Shown: positions 46,300-57,321 of the stretch, one piece after another | How positions within the stretch are numbered: position 1 is the first letter of the stretch | Layout: each line of letters starts with the position of its first letter | NCBI GenBank assembly: GCA_038380435.1 | Contig: JAWZYU010000028.1 | Span: 20,320,201-20,384,200, forward strand | Direction of reading: 5' to 3' | DNA from: Ryuthela nishihirai | Taxonomy: Eukaryota; Arthropoda; Arachnida; Araneae; Heptathelidae | DNA length: 64,000 nt | Notes under the pieces: model-generated | Told to the model about the DNA's origin: nothing | Databases searched by the model: none | The model's input: only the letters and a program-made list of their open reading frames with translations | Made by a program: the position numbers and the translations under genes

Positions 46300-46975
46300 G
46301 GAGGTTGCTGAACCCAATTTTTTTAGTGGGGTGTTGAATCAAAATTTTTTAGTGGGTTTCTGAACCTAAGTTCTTTTATGGGTGAGGGATGCTGAACCTA
46401 AGCTTTTTATTGGTGAGGGATGCTGAACCTAAGTTCTTTTATGGGTTAGGGATGCTGAACCTAAGTTCTTTTATGGGTGGGGGATGCTGAACCTAAGTTC
46501 TTTTATGGGTGAGGGATGCTGAACCTAAGTTCTTTTATGGGTGGGGGATGATGAATCTAAGTTCTTTTATGGGTGAGGGATGCTGAACCTAAGTTCTTTT
46601 ATGGTGAGGGATGCTGAACCTAAGTTCTTTTATGGGTGAGGGATGCTGAACCTAAGTTCTTTCATGGGTGAGGGATCCTGAACCTAAGTTCTTTTATGGG
46701 TGAGGGATGCTGAACCTAAGTTCTTTTATGGGTGAAGGATCCTGAACCTAAGTTCTTTTATGGGTGAGGGATGCTGAACCTAAGTTCTTTTATGGGTGAG
46801 GGATGCTGAACCTAAGTTCTCTTATGGGTGAAGGATGCTGAACCTAAGTTCTTTTATGGGTGAGGGATGCTGAACCTAAGTTCTTTTATGGGTGAGGGAT
46901 GCTGAACCTAAGTTCTTTTATGGGTGAGGGATGCTGAACCTAGGTTCTTTTATGGGTGAGGGATGCTGAACCTAA
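46300..46975. repeat. 32-bp minisatellite, about 21 copies
   Basis: The unit is TTCTTTTATGGGTGAGGGAT plus GCTGAACCTAAG. The first two or three units are diverged (TTTTTTTAGTGGGG...). Internal units are nearly identical, and most variants are single substitutions or a missing G. Repeats are head to tail with no spacers. Confidence 0.95.
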
Positions 46976-48710
46976 GGGGTTTATGCTTAAACAACGCTAG
47001 CTCCGCAGGTGGCTCAGAAAACAAATATTGTAGAAAATAACTGATATTTTATTTGCTCTCTGATTAGTTTTTGCTTCATGTTTATCTTTTCTTACCATTC
47101 AGTAGAACTGGCATTCTACTGACTGGCAAGATGTTGGTTATATCCACCGTACATATATTTTTAAAATATCGATAGCTGAAGACCATGGGCTTGTTAATTA
47201 ACAAATCAAAAATGAAAGTAAGGGAAATTTTATTTCGAGAACCTTCAGTGAATGTGAATCTTTAAAATCAACGTATAATAGTAATGGTCACCTTTCCAAA
47301 CAAGGAAGCTTATGGTTTCCATGGTTACGTGTTTTGTTTCGGTATTAGATATTATTTGTCTGTCTGAAAACAATGTGACTCTAAAATTTATGACTTTTCT
47401 TATTTCATTAGACTAAAATCACGTAAGAAAATAAATTAAAATTCATTTGTTTCCAGCTGTGAATCCAAGGGGTCCAAGGGGTGTTATCCACCAACCATTT
47501 GAGAATGCTTTTAATGGTAATTGAGCGAAGAAATATTATTATTATTATTATTATGAATTTCTCGTGTATTTTTTCAGTAATATTTTAAAGATCTCTGTCA
47601 AGATTGATTTTATTTATTTGAGAGATCTGTTAGCCAAATGTCTTTTCTCGATCTTAATCACACAGTAGTTAAGGTACTCAATAAACCCATCAACTCGGTA
47701 TCTCTTGGTTAAATAATACGTTTAATGAATAGCATTTTACGTTACCTACATACATATTTAATAAGGGCGCAGGTTTAATCCACTGCCCCACCAATAATAT
47801 CCAGTGACACGCTCCAAGAGCGTTGACCCGACTTTATTGAAAAGTCTATCAAATGTTGTAGCTCCAAGAGCATAGTAAACCATTTTACTTCCGATTCTTT
47901 CAATGGTCAGGAAAGAAGTTGCTTTTTTTTCAAATGTGCTGCACTCCCCATTTACTTTCCGCTGTAAGCACGCAGCAAATCCCGTGTCACGGTGTTACAC
48001 GATGCGCCGTCAGAGTTCCGCAGATCATCTGGGTCACACAACATTCTCGCCTAATAGAGCATACATCGGAGAGGCAACATGAAAGTACCGATGCAGAACA
48101 AAGTTTTCTAAAAAAATATTCCGAAAAGGTGTTCTGGTGATTTTTCTTTACACCTAGACGCATTCCTTTACAATTTCTATCCAGACACGATTTGGTAGTG
48201 GTCATAGAGAAACAAATATTATCTACTGAATTATTACAAATAGTTTCAAAATAATTTTATAATGATTCTAAAGGTAGAAATTTCTTATAAAGCACTAATA
48301 AGGGAAACCCATGGAAATATTTCTTACTGTCTTGCAATTAGGTCTATTTTTACTCCCATATTTATTGTAGATTACTGTAAGAACTGGTATGGTTTAATGT
48401 AGCTCTAGAGAGTACTGATTTGCTACTTTGAATCACAAAAAATTGTTTTACTAAGAATTTAAAGTAGACACAGATGCGTTACCTCACATGTGAAACCTTT
48501 TGAAACATCTCTAGTATCTTGGTCTTGTTAAACGAAAATTCAGAGGAAGAAATATGGGAAGCCTCATTTCTGGAAAGCTTGTCCTTTGGATTTCTTTGTA
48601 GCCAAGCGGTTATCACGTTTGGCTCCTGATAGTAGTAGCATAAATGAGTGTTCTGAGCCAGTAAATGGGTCCAGAGAATTCTGTGAAAATCCATGGGAAA
48701 AGTTATGGGG
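46976..48710. other. No gene assigned
   Basis: A short (TTA)n run lies near 47537. A tRNA-like start (GTAGCCAAGCGGTTATCACG) at 48598 may be a SINE scrap. No coding sequence recognised. Confidence 0.4.
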
Positions 48711-49177
48711 GATGAGGAAAAAAGTATGTTTTTTGTGGGTTTTTGTGAAAATATGTGTGAAAATTAGAAAAAACGGGGGTATTTTTTAGCATGTGAAAAA
48801 CTAATTTAAGTTTCTTTTAAAGATGAGGTTTAAATTAATTTGTGAATTAGTTTAAATGGATTAGTTTGAAATGAGGTGTGTGTATATGAGATAAAATTGA
48901 TGTGGTTTGTTGAGTTATCATACACTTCAGTGGATTATTCGATTGTAAAAAGCCATGGAAGTCGGTGTTGTTTTTTGTGAAAATATATGTGAAAATCAGA
49001 AAAAACCGGGATGTTTCATGTGAAAAAAAGGTAATTTAAGTTTTTCGGGCAGACGAGATATTTACTAATTTTCACAAAAATGAGGTGTGTGTGTGAAAGA
49101 GATAAAAAATGATGTGGTTTGTTGAGTTATCATACACTTCACTGGATTATTCGGTTGTAGAAAGCCAGGTAAATCGG
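48711..49177. repeat. Tandem duplication, about 230-bp unit, two copies
   Basis: GTTTTTTGTG..AAATAT.TGTGAAAAT opens both halves (about 48728 and 48971). GATGTGGTTTGTTGAGTTAT followed by CATACACTTCA.TGGATTATTCG closes both (about 48898 and 49111). The middle is diverged. Confidence 0.75.
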
Positions 49178-49854
49178 AGAATTTGACAATCGAGACAGTT
49201 TTGAGAAATTTGTTTGAAACATATGACAAAATCAACCGGTAAAATGACATTTTCGGGGACGGGGTCTGATGAAAAGATAGACTTTGAATATCTGTAAATG
49301 TATGAAGAGAGGGTACTAGATGGAAAAAAATTTTTTTGAAGTGAAAAGTAATTTGGGTTATTTTTTTTAAATAGTCGGAAAGAATTTGAAGTGAAAAGTG
49401 ATGCCTTAACTGGCATAGTGGTTAGGCAGCTAGCGACTGTTCCAGCAAGGCAAACTTTGTGTGTTGTGTTAGCTCTAACTAAGGCAGTGGTCAGCAGTGA
49501 CTTCAGTCTTAGTAGGGCATGTCCTTGTATGAGAAGGCCTGTATTAAGCTAGGAGTAGCTTCTAGGATTCTTCTCTGTCCTATATGTCGCAAATCAAAAA
49601 AAAAATGTAGGTTAGAATAATTTTGAACATGTATGAAGTTTGCAAAGAGAGAGAAGAGTTTTATATTATCGTGCTAAACGGAAATCAGTCTCGATCTCTA
49701 CAAAAGAACAATGGGGTCGAGATTTACTTTCATTGAACTAAATGGTTCGAGAAATTGCACTTCGAACCAGTATTCATTCCGAATATCTTATTCGGTTCGA
49801 TGCACGGCCCTTCTTCCTCTATACGGCTCTTCCCTCCTCCCCTCTGCCCTCTCT
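49178..49854. other. Gap, possible SINE
   Basis: At 49403-49590, CTGGCATAGTGGTTAGGCAG looks like a box A, but no clear box B follows. Downstream, about 49690-49850, is ordinary sequence leading into the pyrimidine array. Confidence 0.35.
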
Positions 49855-51782
49855 CATGAAACATCCCGCACGGCTCTTCTCCCTCTGTCCAGTCCTCACC
49901 TATGCCCTCTCTTCCTCTATCTGTCCCCTCCTCCCCTATGTCCTCTCTTCCTCTCTCTCTCCCCTCCTCCCCTCTGCCCCCTTTTCTCTCTCTGTCCCCT
50001 CCTTCCTTCTGCCCTCTCTTCCTCTCTGTTCCCTCCTCCCCTCTGCCCTCTCTTCCTCTCTCTGTCCCCTCCTCCCCTATGTCCTCTCTTCCTCTCTCTC
50101 TCTCCCCTCCTCCCCTCTGCCCCTTTTCTCTCTCTGTCACCTCCTCCCCTCTGCCCCCTCTTCCTCTCTCTGTCCCCTCCTCCCCTATGCCCTCTCTTCC
50201 TCTCTCTGTCCCCTCCTCCCCTCTCCCCTCTCTTCCTCTCTCTGTTCCCTCTTCCCCTCTGCCCTCTCTTCCTCTCTCTGTCCCCTCCTCCCCTCTGCCC
50301 TCTCTTCCTCTCTGTCACCTCCTCCCCTCTGCCCCCTCTTCCTCTCTCTGTTCCCTCCTCCCCTCTGCCCTCTCTTCCTCCCTCTCTCCCCTCCTCCCCT
50401 CTGCCCTCTCTTTCTCTCTCTGTCCCCCCTCCCCTCTGCTCTCTCTTCCTCTCTCTGTCCCCTCCTAACCTCTGCCCTCTCTTCCTCTCTGTCACCTCCT
50501 CCCCTCTGCCCCCTCTTCCTCTCTCTGTTCCCTCCTCCCCTCTCTTCCTCCCTCTGTTCCCTCCTTCCCTCTGCCCTCTCTTCCTCTCTGTCCCCCCTCC
50601 CCTCTGCCCTCTCTTCCTCTCTCTGTCCCCTCCTAACCTCTGCCCTCTTTGTCCCCCCTCCCCTCTGCCCTCTCTCTCCCCTCTGCCCTCTCTTCCCTCC
50701 TCCCCTCTGCCCTCTCTTCCTCTCTCTGTCCCCTCCTCCCCTCTGCCCTCTCTTCCTCTCTGTCACCTCCTCCCCTCTGCCCCCTCTTCCTCTCTCTGTT
50801 CCCTCCTCCCCTCTGCCCTCTCTTCCTCCCTCTCTCCCCTCCTCCCCTCTGCCCTCTCTTTCTCTCTCTGTCCCCCCTCCCCTCTGCTCTCTCTTCCTCT
50901 CTCTGTCCCCTCCTAACCTCTGCCCTCTCTTCCTCTCTGTCACCTCCTCCCCTCTGCCCCCTCTTCCTCTCTCTGTTCCCTCCTCCCCTCTCTTCCTCCC
51001 TCTGTTCCCTCCTTCCCTCTGCCCTCTCTTCCTCTCTGTCCCCCCTCCCCTCTGCCCTCTCTTCCTCTCTCTGTCCCCTCCTAACCTCTGCCCTCTTTGT
51101 CCCCCCTCCCCTCTGCCCTCTCTCTCCCCTCTGCCCTCTCTTCCCTCCTCCCCTCTGCCCTCTCTTCCTCTCTCTGTCCCCTCCTAACCTCTGCCCTCTC
51201 TTCCTCTCTCTGTCCCCCCTGCCCTCTGCCCTCTCTTCCTCTCTCTCCCCTCCTCCCCTCTGCCCTCTCTTCCTCTCTCTGTCCCCTCCTCCCCTCTGCC
51301 CCAATTTCTCTCTTTGTCACCTCCTCCCCTCTGCTCTCTCTTCCTCTCTCTGTCCCCTCCTCCCCTCTGCCCTCTCTTCATCTCTCTTTGTCACCTCCTC
51401 CCCTCTGCCCTCTCTTCCTCTCTCTGTCCCCTCCTCCCCTCTTCCCTCTCTTCCTCTCTCTGTCCCCTCTTCCCTCTCTTCCTCTCTCTGTCCCCTCCTC
51501 CCCTCTGCCCTCTCTTCCTGTCTCTGTCTCCTCCTCCCCTCTGCCCTCTCTTCCTCTCTGTCGCCTCCTCTCCTCTGCCCTCTCTTCCTGTCTCTGTCTC
51601 CTCCTCCCCTCTGCCCTCTCTTCCTCTCTCTGTCCCCTCCTCCCCTCTGCCCTCTCTACCTGTCTCTGTCTCCTCCTCCCCTCTGCCCTCTCTTCCTGTC
51701 TCTGTCTCCTCCTCCCCCTCTGCCCTCTCTTCCTATCTCTCTCCCCTCCTCCTCTCTGCCATCTCTTCCTCTCTCTCCTCCC
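49855..51782. repeat. Pyrimidine-strand minisatellite, about 36-bp unit
   Basis: About 1.9 kb of C/T-rich plus strand. The usual unit contains CTCTGCCCTCTCTTCCTCTC followed by TCTGTCCCCTCCTCCC, with shorter variants. A segment of about 440 bp is duplicated in tandem with an offset of 448 bp (TCTGTCACCT at 50311 and 50759; CCTCTGCT at 50433 and 50881). Long open frames exist in all plus frames and on the minus strand because the unit is a multiple of three and lacks stops. They are not genes. The near-pure polypurine/polypyrimidine strand asymmetry could support triplex or G-rich structures. Confidence 0.95.
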
Positions 51783-51995
51783 CCCAGATCCCCCAAAGAG
51801 TTCTCATGTACTCAGATCCTCCCCTCAGATCCCCCAAAGAGTACTCATGTACTCAGATCCTCCCCCCAGATCCCCAAAGAGTTCTCATGTACTCAGATCC
51901 TCCCCAAGATCCCCCAAAGCGTTCTCGTGTACTCAGATCCTCCTCCCATATCCCCCCAAAGAGTTCTCATGTACTCAGATCCTACACCCCAGATC
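51783..51995. repeat. 41-bp minisatellite, 5 copies
   Basis: The unit includes AGATCCCCCAAAGAGTTCTC and ATGTACTCAGATCCTCCCC. AGATCC or its variant falls at 51786, 51827, 51868, 51907, 51948 and 51991. Confidence 0.93.
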
Positions 51996-52030
51996 CCAAT
52001 TGTCGTATCCCCCTAGTTGTCATTATCCAT

Positions 52031-52250
52031 CCAATTGTCGTATCTTCCCAGTTGTCGTATCCATTGAATTGCAATCCACCCAATTGTCGTATCTTCCCAG
52101 TTGCCGTATCCATTGTATTGCAATCCACCCAATTGTCGTATCTTCCCAGTTGTCGTATCCATTGAATTGCAATCCACCCAATTGTCGTATCTTCCCAGTT
52201 GTCGTATCCATTGAATTGCAATCCACCCAATTGTAGTCTACTCAATTGTC
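52031..52250. repeat. 49-bp minisatellite, about 4.4 copies
   Basis: The unit includes CCAATTGTCGTATCTTCCCA and GTTGTCGTATCCATTGAATT. Starts are at 52031, 52080, 52129, 52178 and 52227 (partial). The two halves of the unit share TTGTCGTATC, so it may have grown from a shorter unit. Confidence 0.93.
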
Positions 52251-52417
52251 ATAAAATTGTTCATATGATAAGTGCAGTTGACTCCCACTCAATTATCGTT
52301 GACCCATTTCATTACGCTATCATGCGATGGATGAACCTTTCCGTATTCATTCGAAATTTCGAACTCAATTTTCTTCTTAAAGCATAAAACATTTTTATTT
52401 TTTCAGTGTATAGACAG
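52251..52417. other. No feature seen
   Basis: Short gap with no recognised element. Confidence 0.35.
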
Positions 52418-52498
52418 GTAACAAGATCCCGGAAGGCTGAGAGAATGTTGTGGGAAGAGGACTGACTGGACAGCTGTTAGCGAAGAGATGATAGTTAA
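52418..52498 (-). mobile_element. SINE-A distal part, split by a MITE
   Basis: The plus strand reads GGAAGGCTGAGAGAATGTTG and GGACAGCTGTTAGCGAAGAG, the reverse complement of the SINE-A distal region. It resumes after the hAT-like insert. Confidence 0.75.
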
Positions 52499-52754
52499 CA
52501 GGACCGGATCCAGAAATAATAAAGGGGGAGAGATCTTAAACACAATCAAATCGAAATAATGTAAAGGATGGGGGAATGCAAGAGACTGGATTTCCAATGC
52601 AGCATAACATTCTCCCTCAATTTTTGAGATCTTCCTTAAATATTTCTCGAAAAATGCATGAAATATAAATATGTTTAATAATGTTTGCCTCTGTTACCAT
52701 TACTAGCATTCTGAAAGTGAGGGGGGGGCATGCTTCCCCCTAGATCAGGCCCTG
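52499..52754. mobile_element. hAT-like MITE, family 2, copy 2
   Basis: Starts CAGGACCGGATCCA and ends TAGATCAGGCCCTG. The interior matches 14661-14912 (GATTTCCAATGCAGCATAAC, GCATGAAATAT, TTCTGAAAGTGAGG, GGCATGCTTCCCCC). Inserted in a SINE-A copy; flanks 52491-52498 and 52756-52763 match at 5 of 8 positions. Confidence 0.8.
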
Positions 52755-52862
52755 GTGATTTAAATCCTCATGCTCTTTAAGGCGCACAGGATATGGCTCT
52801 CTTGTACACTGAGTCAAGGCTTAAAGTCTGATTTATGGACTGCGGCTTTCCCAAGCTATTAT
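52755..52862 (-). mobile_element. SINE-A core, remainder of the split copy
   Basis: The plus strand reads CTCTTTAAGGCGCACAGGAT, ATGGCTCTCTTGTACACTGA and GACTGCGGCTTTCCCAAGC, reverse-complement core sequence. The head is lost. Confidence 0.75.
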
Positions 52863-53096
52863 TATTCATCCCTTGGTTGCCCAGCACACTTGGTTCATGC
52901 TCGGGATTGAAATAACATTTGCAGTGTTCAGGTCAGTCTCAGTGGCAATTTAAATTCTGAATTTGCTTATAACCGTGAAAAATGCAAACTATAATAGAAA
53001 AATGGGTTATGGTCGGTAAACAATTCATATCTTGAGCACGAAAGTATAGAATAATTCCCAAGTACTTCATTAAACGATTATGATATGATATATGCA
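52863..53096. other. No feature seen
   Basis: No recognised element. Confidence 0.35.
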
Positions 53097-53315
53097 TATG
53101 GCCAAGTGGTTAGAGTGCTTGTCTATGGATAAAAGTGACTGGGTTCAAACCACTACTGAAAATTTATTTTCCTGAGTTCTCGGCTTGCTCAGACTTCTAT
53201 GGTGTATTAAATTAACTTACTATGATGTTATTATTTAACTATGATGTATTAATCCTTAAAGGCTCTTGTCGGAGTTCTGAGTCAAGGAACTGCTTAAGGT
53301 TAATTTGTTCTTTCC
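53097..53315 (+). mobile_element. SINE-B copy, diverged
   Basis: Head: GGCCAAGTGGTTAGAGTGC and CTGGGTTCAAACCACTACTG. 3' part: GGCTCTTGTCGGAGTTCTGA then AAGGAACTGCTTAAGG, aligning to the SINE-B end with mismatches. A doubled ACTATGATGT segment lies inside (53217-53250). Confidence 0.6.
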
Positions 53316-54095
53316 TTATCATTACAAGTTATGGTTTTCACAATGTTACGATAATCTATAACGCAACTCTTCATTACTCTCACACGCGAGAACTTCTCGA
53401 GTGGGAGTTATGAAATTTTAGTGTTAACAATTTTGCTTTTTTTCCCATTTATTTCAAAACCTTTTGAACTTTATATATGACATGTAATAGCAAATTCATT
53501 GTAAAAGTATATGTCGTTTTGTTGTTGAATAAACTGTTAATATTATTATGAAAAATTTACTGGGGGATAGAATGTCCTAAACACACCTTTGTTTTCGAAT
53601 GTTTATCTGTTCTGTGGATTTCAAGCCAAGAATTAATTAAACATGTATTAATTTTAATATTCATTCTAAAGTATTTTTTAATCAGATTTCAAAATTTTAT
53701 TTTCTGTTATGAATTACCTGAAAGCATTCAACTAGAAATTGTATGAGAATATGGCTTACTGATAAATTGAAAAAAACTAAATATTTGTGAATTATTTAAT
53801 TATAATCTCATTTTAATTACTATTTTAGCATTTGTTACACATCTTAACGAGAATATTTGATATTTTAAAATCAATGTGTCACAACCAAGTTCTTCATCTT
53901 AATGATCATTTCACGTCTTTTTGGTATATGTTTTACCTATTTTCTTATTGTTTTTCCTTGTGATATGTCTGTTTGTTTATCGATTATGTGACAAACACAC
54001 AAACCGACAAATGATGTTACTTTGCGTGGTAAAGTGTCACAAATTTCCTGTACATATGTAAAACAAAATAATAAGCTGAGAAATACTAGTTGTGC
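53316..54095. other. No feature seen
   Basis: AT-rich DNA without recognised motifs. Confidence 0.4.
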
Positions 54096-54165
54096 TATGA
54101 GTCGGATTCGAACCCACATCTTCCAGTAACCGGCAAGGTATGCTAACAATTACACCATCAACTAC
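54096..54165 (-). repeat. tRNA-like SINE head
   Basis: The minus strand has GATGGTGTAATTGTTAGCAT (box A) and a GGGTTCGAATCCGACTCAT box B. It is a well-preserved tRNA-like region, but the ends do not pair into an acceptor stem. It most likely heads a SINE reading toward lower coordinates. Confidence 0.55.
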
Positions 54166-55340
54166 TAACGTTTCTTCTTCACCTAATATGATTTAGCTTT
54201 CCCGCATTTTTATTTGATTCCAATAGTGGCGCCATCTATCGGTACGTGGTAACTATGTTGTCTCTTAAAGCTGAATTTTAATATTTGTCATTCGTGACAA
54301 TTTTTTTCAGCTTATTATTTCATGTGTCACTTTGTGTTCTTCTCAAGGCAATTGTTCCACCAAACGTACTACATTCTACATTAAATGAATACTTGGGTGT
54401 CAGAAGCGTTATGCGATGCAAAAATCCCCCCCCCCCCAAATTTTCTACCCATAAAAAAGGAGATTTATGCAAATCGTTCTTCCATCTTCCGAATATGAGC
54501 ATCCACAGTTAGGTTGTCAAATGAAAGCTTATCTTGTGGGGAGTGTCGTAATCGTATGCCTTTGGATCCGGTTTCGCCATTTTTGTCTACATCCTCCAAC
54601 TGGCCCCCTTTCGAAATGAAATGCCTCCTTTTGCCTTTTCCCCTCTCTCGATCCTTTGTTTCTCCCTCCTGACCTGTTTCCATGAGAAAAAAAAGAAGAG
54701 GAGCTAGGCAGACTTCTCGAAAGTTCCATAGCACCGCTTCCGCTCTCCATTTCCATCTGCATACGAATGCTGTTCTTGCCACGTGCACGGCAAGTCACGC
54801 CACTAGGTCAAGATACCATCGGGTGATGTCCCTTTGGGCAAGTGGTTCACGATTAAGAGAACTGTAAAGTTCACAAACAAAGGGGAAGACATAGAAGTAC
54901 CGAACTGGAATTGTAGTGCAGCGCCACCTAACGTAAGGTCCGAATTACTCATTTTCTCTCTGCTCTCGTCATTTTAAGACCGCCATTAATCTGTCCCTTT
55001 CGTAGCTTTCAACAGAAGATAGAATTGATATGGCGTTTAATTTCTTTATTTAATCTAGTGATTTGACAAATTACGAATTATTAAAACAAAATGCAACCAC
55101 AACAAATTACGAGTAAAGGACAATAAGAAAATAAATTAAAAAGAGAAATGAAATTTGACAATTAACTACCACCTATTTTATAAAACTATTTGATTAAATT
55201 AATTTTAGTTCCTTCAATCCCACCGACAGAGTATAGCAGACATGAAGCGGTATATCACGGATGTATTTCAACACTATGTCCATCCTTTATAAGAAAAACA
55301 AATTTTGCTGAGATTAGTTGTCCACGAATATACAAAACAT
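54166..55340. other. No gene assigned; GC-richer patch
   Basis: Sequence from 54460 to 54960 is less AT-rich than its surroundings and carries minus frames of 107 and 89 codons without recognisable domains. GCGCCATCTATCGG at 54229 and GCGCCACC at 54922 flank the patch. A C12 run lies at about 54427. Confidence 0.4.
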
Positions 55341-56573
55341 TTAGTTCTTGCAAAAAAAATATTGAGATATGCTGTTGATGTCGCTTGGTTTGTTACTAAC
55401 AGACAACTTCATAAAGATTTGGGCATCGACAGCGTATATACCCATATTAAATGCATCACAAAATGGTTCCTTGAGGTCGTTAATCATTAGTTGACAAAGT
55501 TTCAAAGCATTTAAAAGTCCTATTCTGTCATTTTCGGTTCGCTGTAGAATTTCTGAAAGAAGCTTTCTCCTGTATCGCCTTTTTAAACTTACAAGCACGC
55601 CTTGATCCATTGGTTGCCCTAAAGACGTTACATTAGGTGGCAAAACATGGCGTTCATTTGTCAGAAATCAGTTCGCTTGGGTGTGTTGGGGCATTGTCGA
55701 GAATGAGTAGGGCCTTTACAGGCATTTTAAGACCTGTCAAGTTGTGTTTTACTTTTGGAACAAATTCTGCAAAGAATCATTCCTTAAAAAAATACGAGTC
55801 CATCGAAGCAGATTTTTTAGCTTTGTAGTAAACTAGCTGATCAGCTAAATTTAAATGCTTGAATGCTCGAGGTTTTGCTGATTTCCCAATTACAAAAAGA
55901 GGCAGTTTGTGCGTACCTGCAGCATTTCTATACACAGCCACAATGATCCTTTCTTTGTTTGTTTCCTGATGATGAGGATGATGAGGTTTCTTGCGCTGTC
56001 AGAAACGTTTTCATTAGAAGAAGTTTAAAATTTAACCCAGTCTCGTCTACATTGTAGATTTGTTCTGCTTCTTCTTTAATAAGCAGTAAAAGTTTCTCTG
56101 AAAATTCATTTGCTGCTAAAGGATCAGCTGACAATTTCTCACAACAAACGCCAAGGTAATGAACATCATGACGTTTTTTCCAGCGAGAGAGCCGCCTCAC
56201 GCTTGCTGAAAAATCTCCCCCATTAGCGATTTTAGAATGAAGGATTAATGTTTTTTCTTTCAAGATTGGCCCACTGATTGGCGTTCCTTTTCAAAGCTCT
56301 TGTATGAACCATAACCATAGTGCATCACCGACAATTTCATTTTTCGGCTTTTTAAGAGTGCACCGAGAAGAAAGCGTTTTTTCAGACTCGACTTGAATGA
56401 AAATGACTTGAGTGTAAAGATTTTCCATCCCTTCTGCAGGCATTCACCGTGCTTTTACCAACACCTAGTTCATCACAAATATGCATTACTGGATCACCTT
56501 TGTATATACGTTCTAACGCTTTTAATTTCATCTCCATCGTAACGACATTACGCTTACGTTTGCACCCATTCAC
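55341..56573 (-). pseudogene. Tigger/pogo-type transposase, broken
   Basis: From Met at 56573 the first frame encodes KRKRNVVTMEMKLKALERIY, then CDELGVGKSTVN, a psq/CENP-B helix-turn-helix (residues about 4-45). A shifted frame (56263-55928) encodes the CENP-B-like second domain (VRRLSRWKKRHDVHYLG, LSADPLAANEF). It also holds the first catalytic block QIYNVDETGLNFK. In the next frame, at about 55720, LLILDNAPTHPSELISD carries the second Asp. Then from 55643 comes PPNVTSLGQPMDQGVLVSLK with the third Asp. At least three frameshifts and a stop break it, but all three DDD-type acidic positions remain recognisable. Ends and TA duplication were not found. It would have moved by cut-and-paste; it differs from the relic at 8-9 kb. 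Confidence 0.85.
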
Positions 56574-57321
56574 TTTGTATCACACAATAATTAATAGATC
56601 ACAACACATACTCCTGTATACGCGCAGTACATTGTGCACTGCAATATTCACAACGAGGAACTGAAGAAAATATGAACTCTACTATAAACAAAACACTCGG
56701 CGACTTGCTTCCGCTTCTTACAACGACCGGTTAAAGCGCAGGCCTGTTGAGCCAAGGCCGGATAAGAGAGAATCTACCGTAGTTTGTTTTAAGAACCCTT
56801 AATTATTATTATGCAATATCTACTAATATTTACAAAAACAAAGTAAAATAAAGTTTTCTCCCCACATTTCAAAAATATTCCTTGTACAATAGATTCGAAC
56901 TTGATATCAACGGAAATAAAAAAGTAAAATGTAATTGTTTTCCTGCTAATTAAATATAATTAACACTTCACCACAACAGTAAATAGGGTATTCAAACGTG
57001 TTCCGTTTTTTAAAATCAATGAAAAATGCAACGAAACTATTTTTCTTCAAATGAAAACATTTCTCAGAACATAGTACGCATCAGAAACCTCGGGATCATG
57101 AGGGAATTTTTTAGAAACAGGCACATTTCCTTGTTTCATCTTGCATGCGGAACACTTTCATGGAATTGTTTTGTTTTTCGTTCCATACTTCACTTCTGCT
57201 TACATGAAACAACTTGCTTTGTAACAATGAGAAAAAGTTATTATTATTTAACATTAGATAAACAACATTAACTTTCCTTTCTTTGAATCCTAATCTAAAT
57301 AACGAAAGCGATTGGCTAATA
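56574..57321. other. No feature seen
   Basis: AT-rich DNA with one 81-codon open frame of no recognised family. Confidence 0.4.

Noticed and set aside
46300..46975. Possible CRISPR array
   Set aside because: Units are contiguous 32-bp repeats with no unique spacers and no cas genes. It is a eukaryotic minisatellite.
49711..52236. Very long Ser/Leu/Pro-rich open frames on plus and Arg/Glu/Gly-rich ones on minus
   Set aside because: They lie inside the C/T minisatellite. The unit is a multiple of three and has no stops, so all frames stay open. No domain, and composition is purely that of the repeat.
54465..54788. 107-codon minus frame in the GC-richer patch
   Set aside because: No known domain or splice context could be seen; kept only as an unexplained region.
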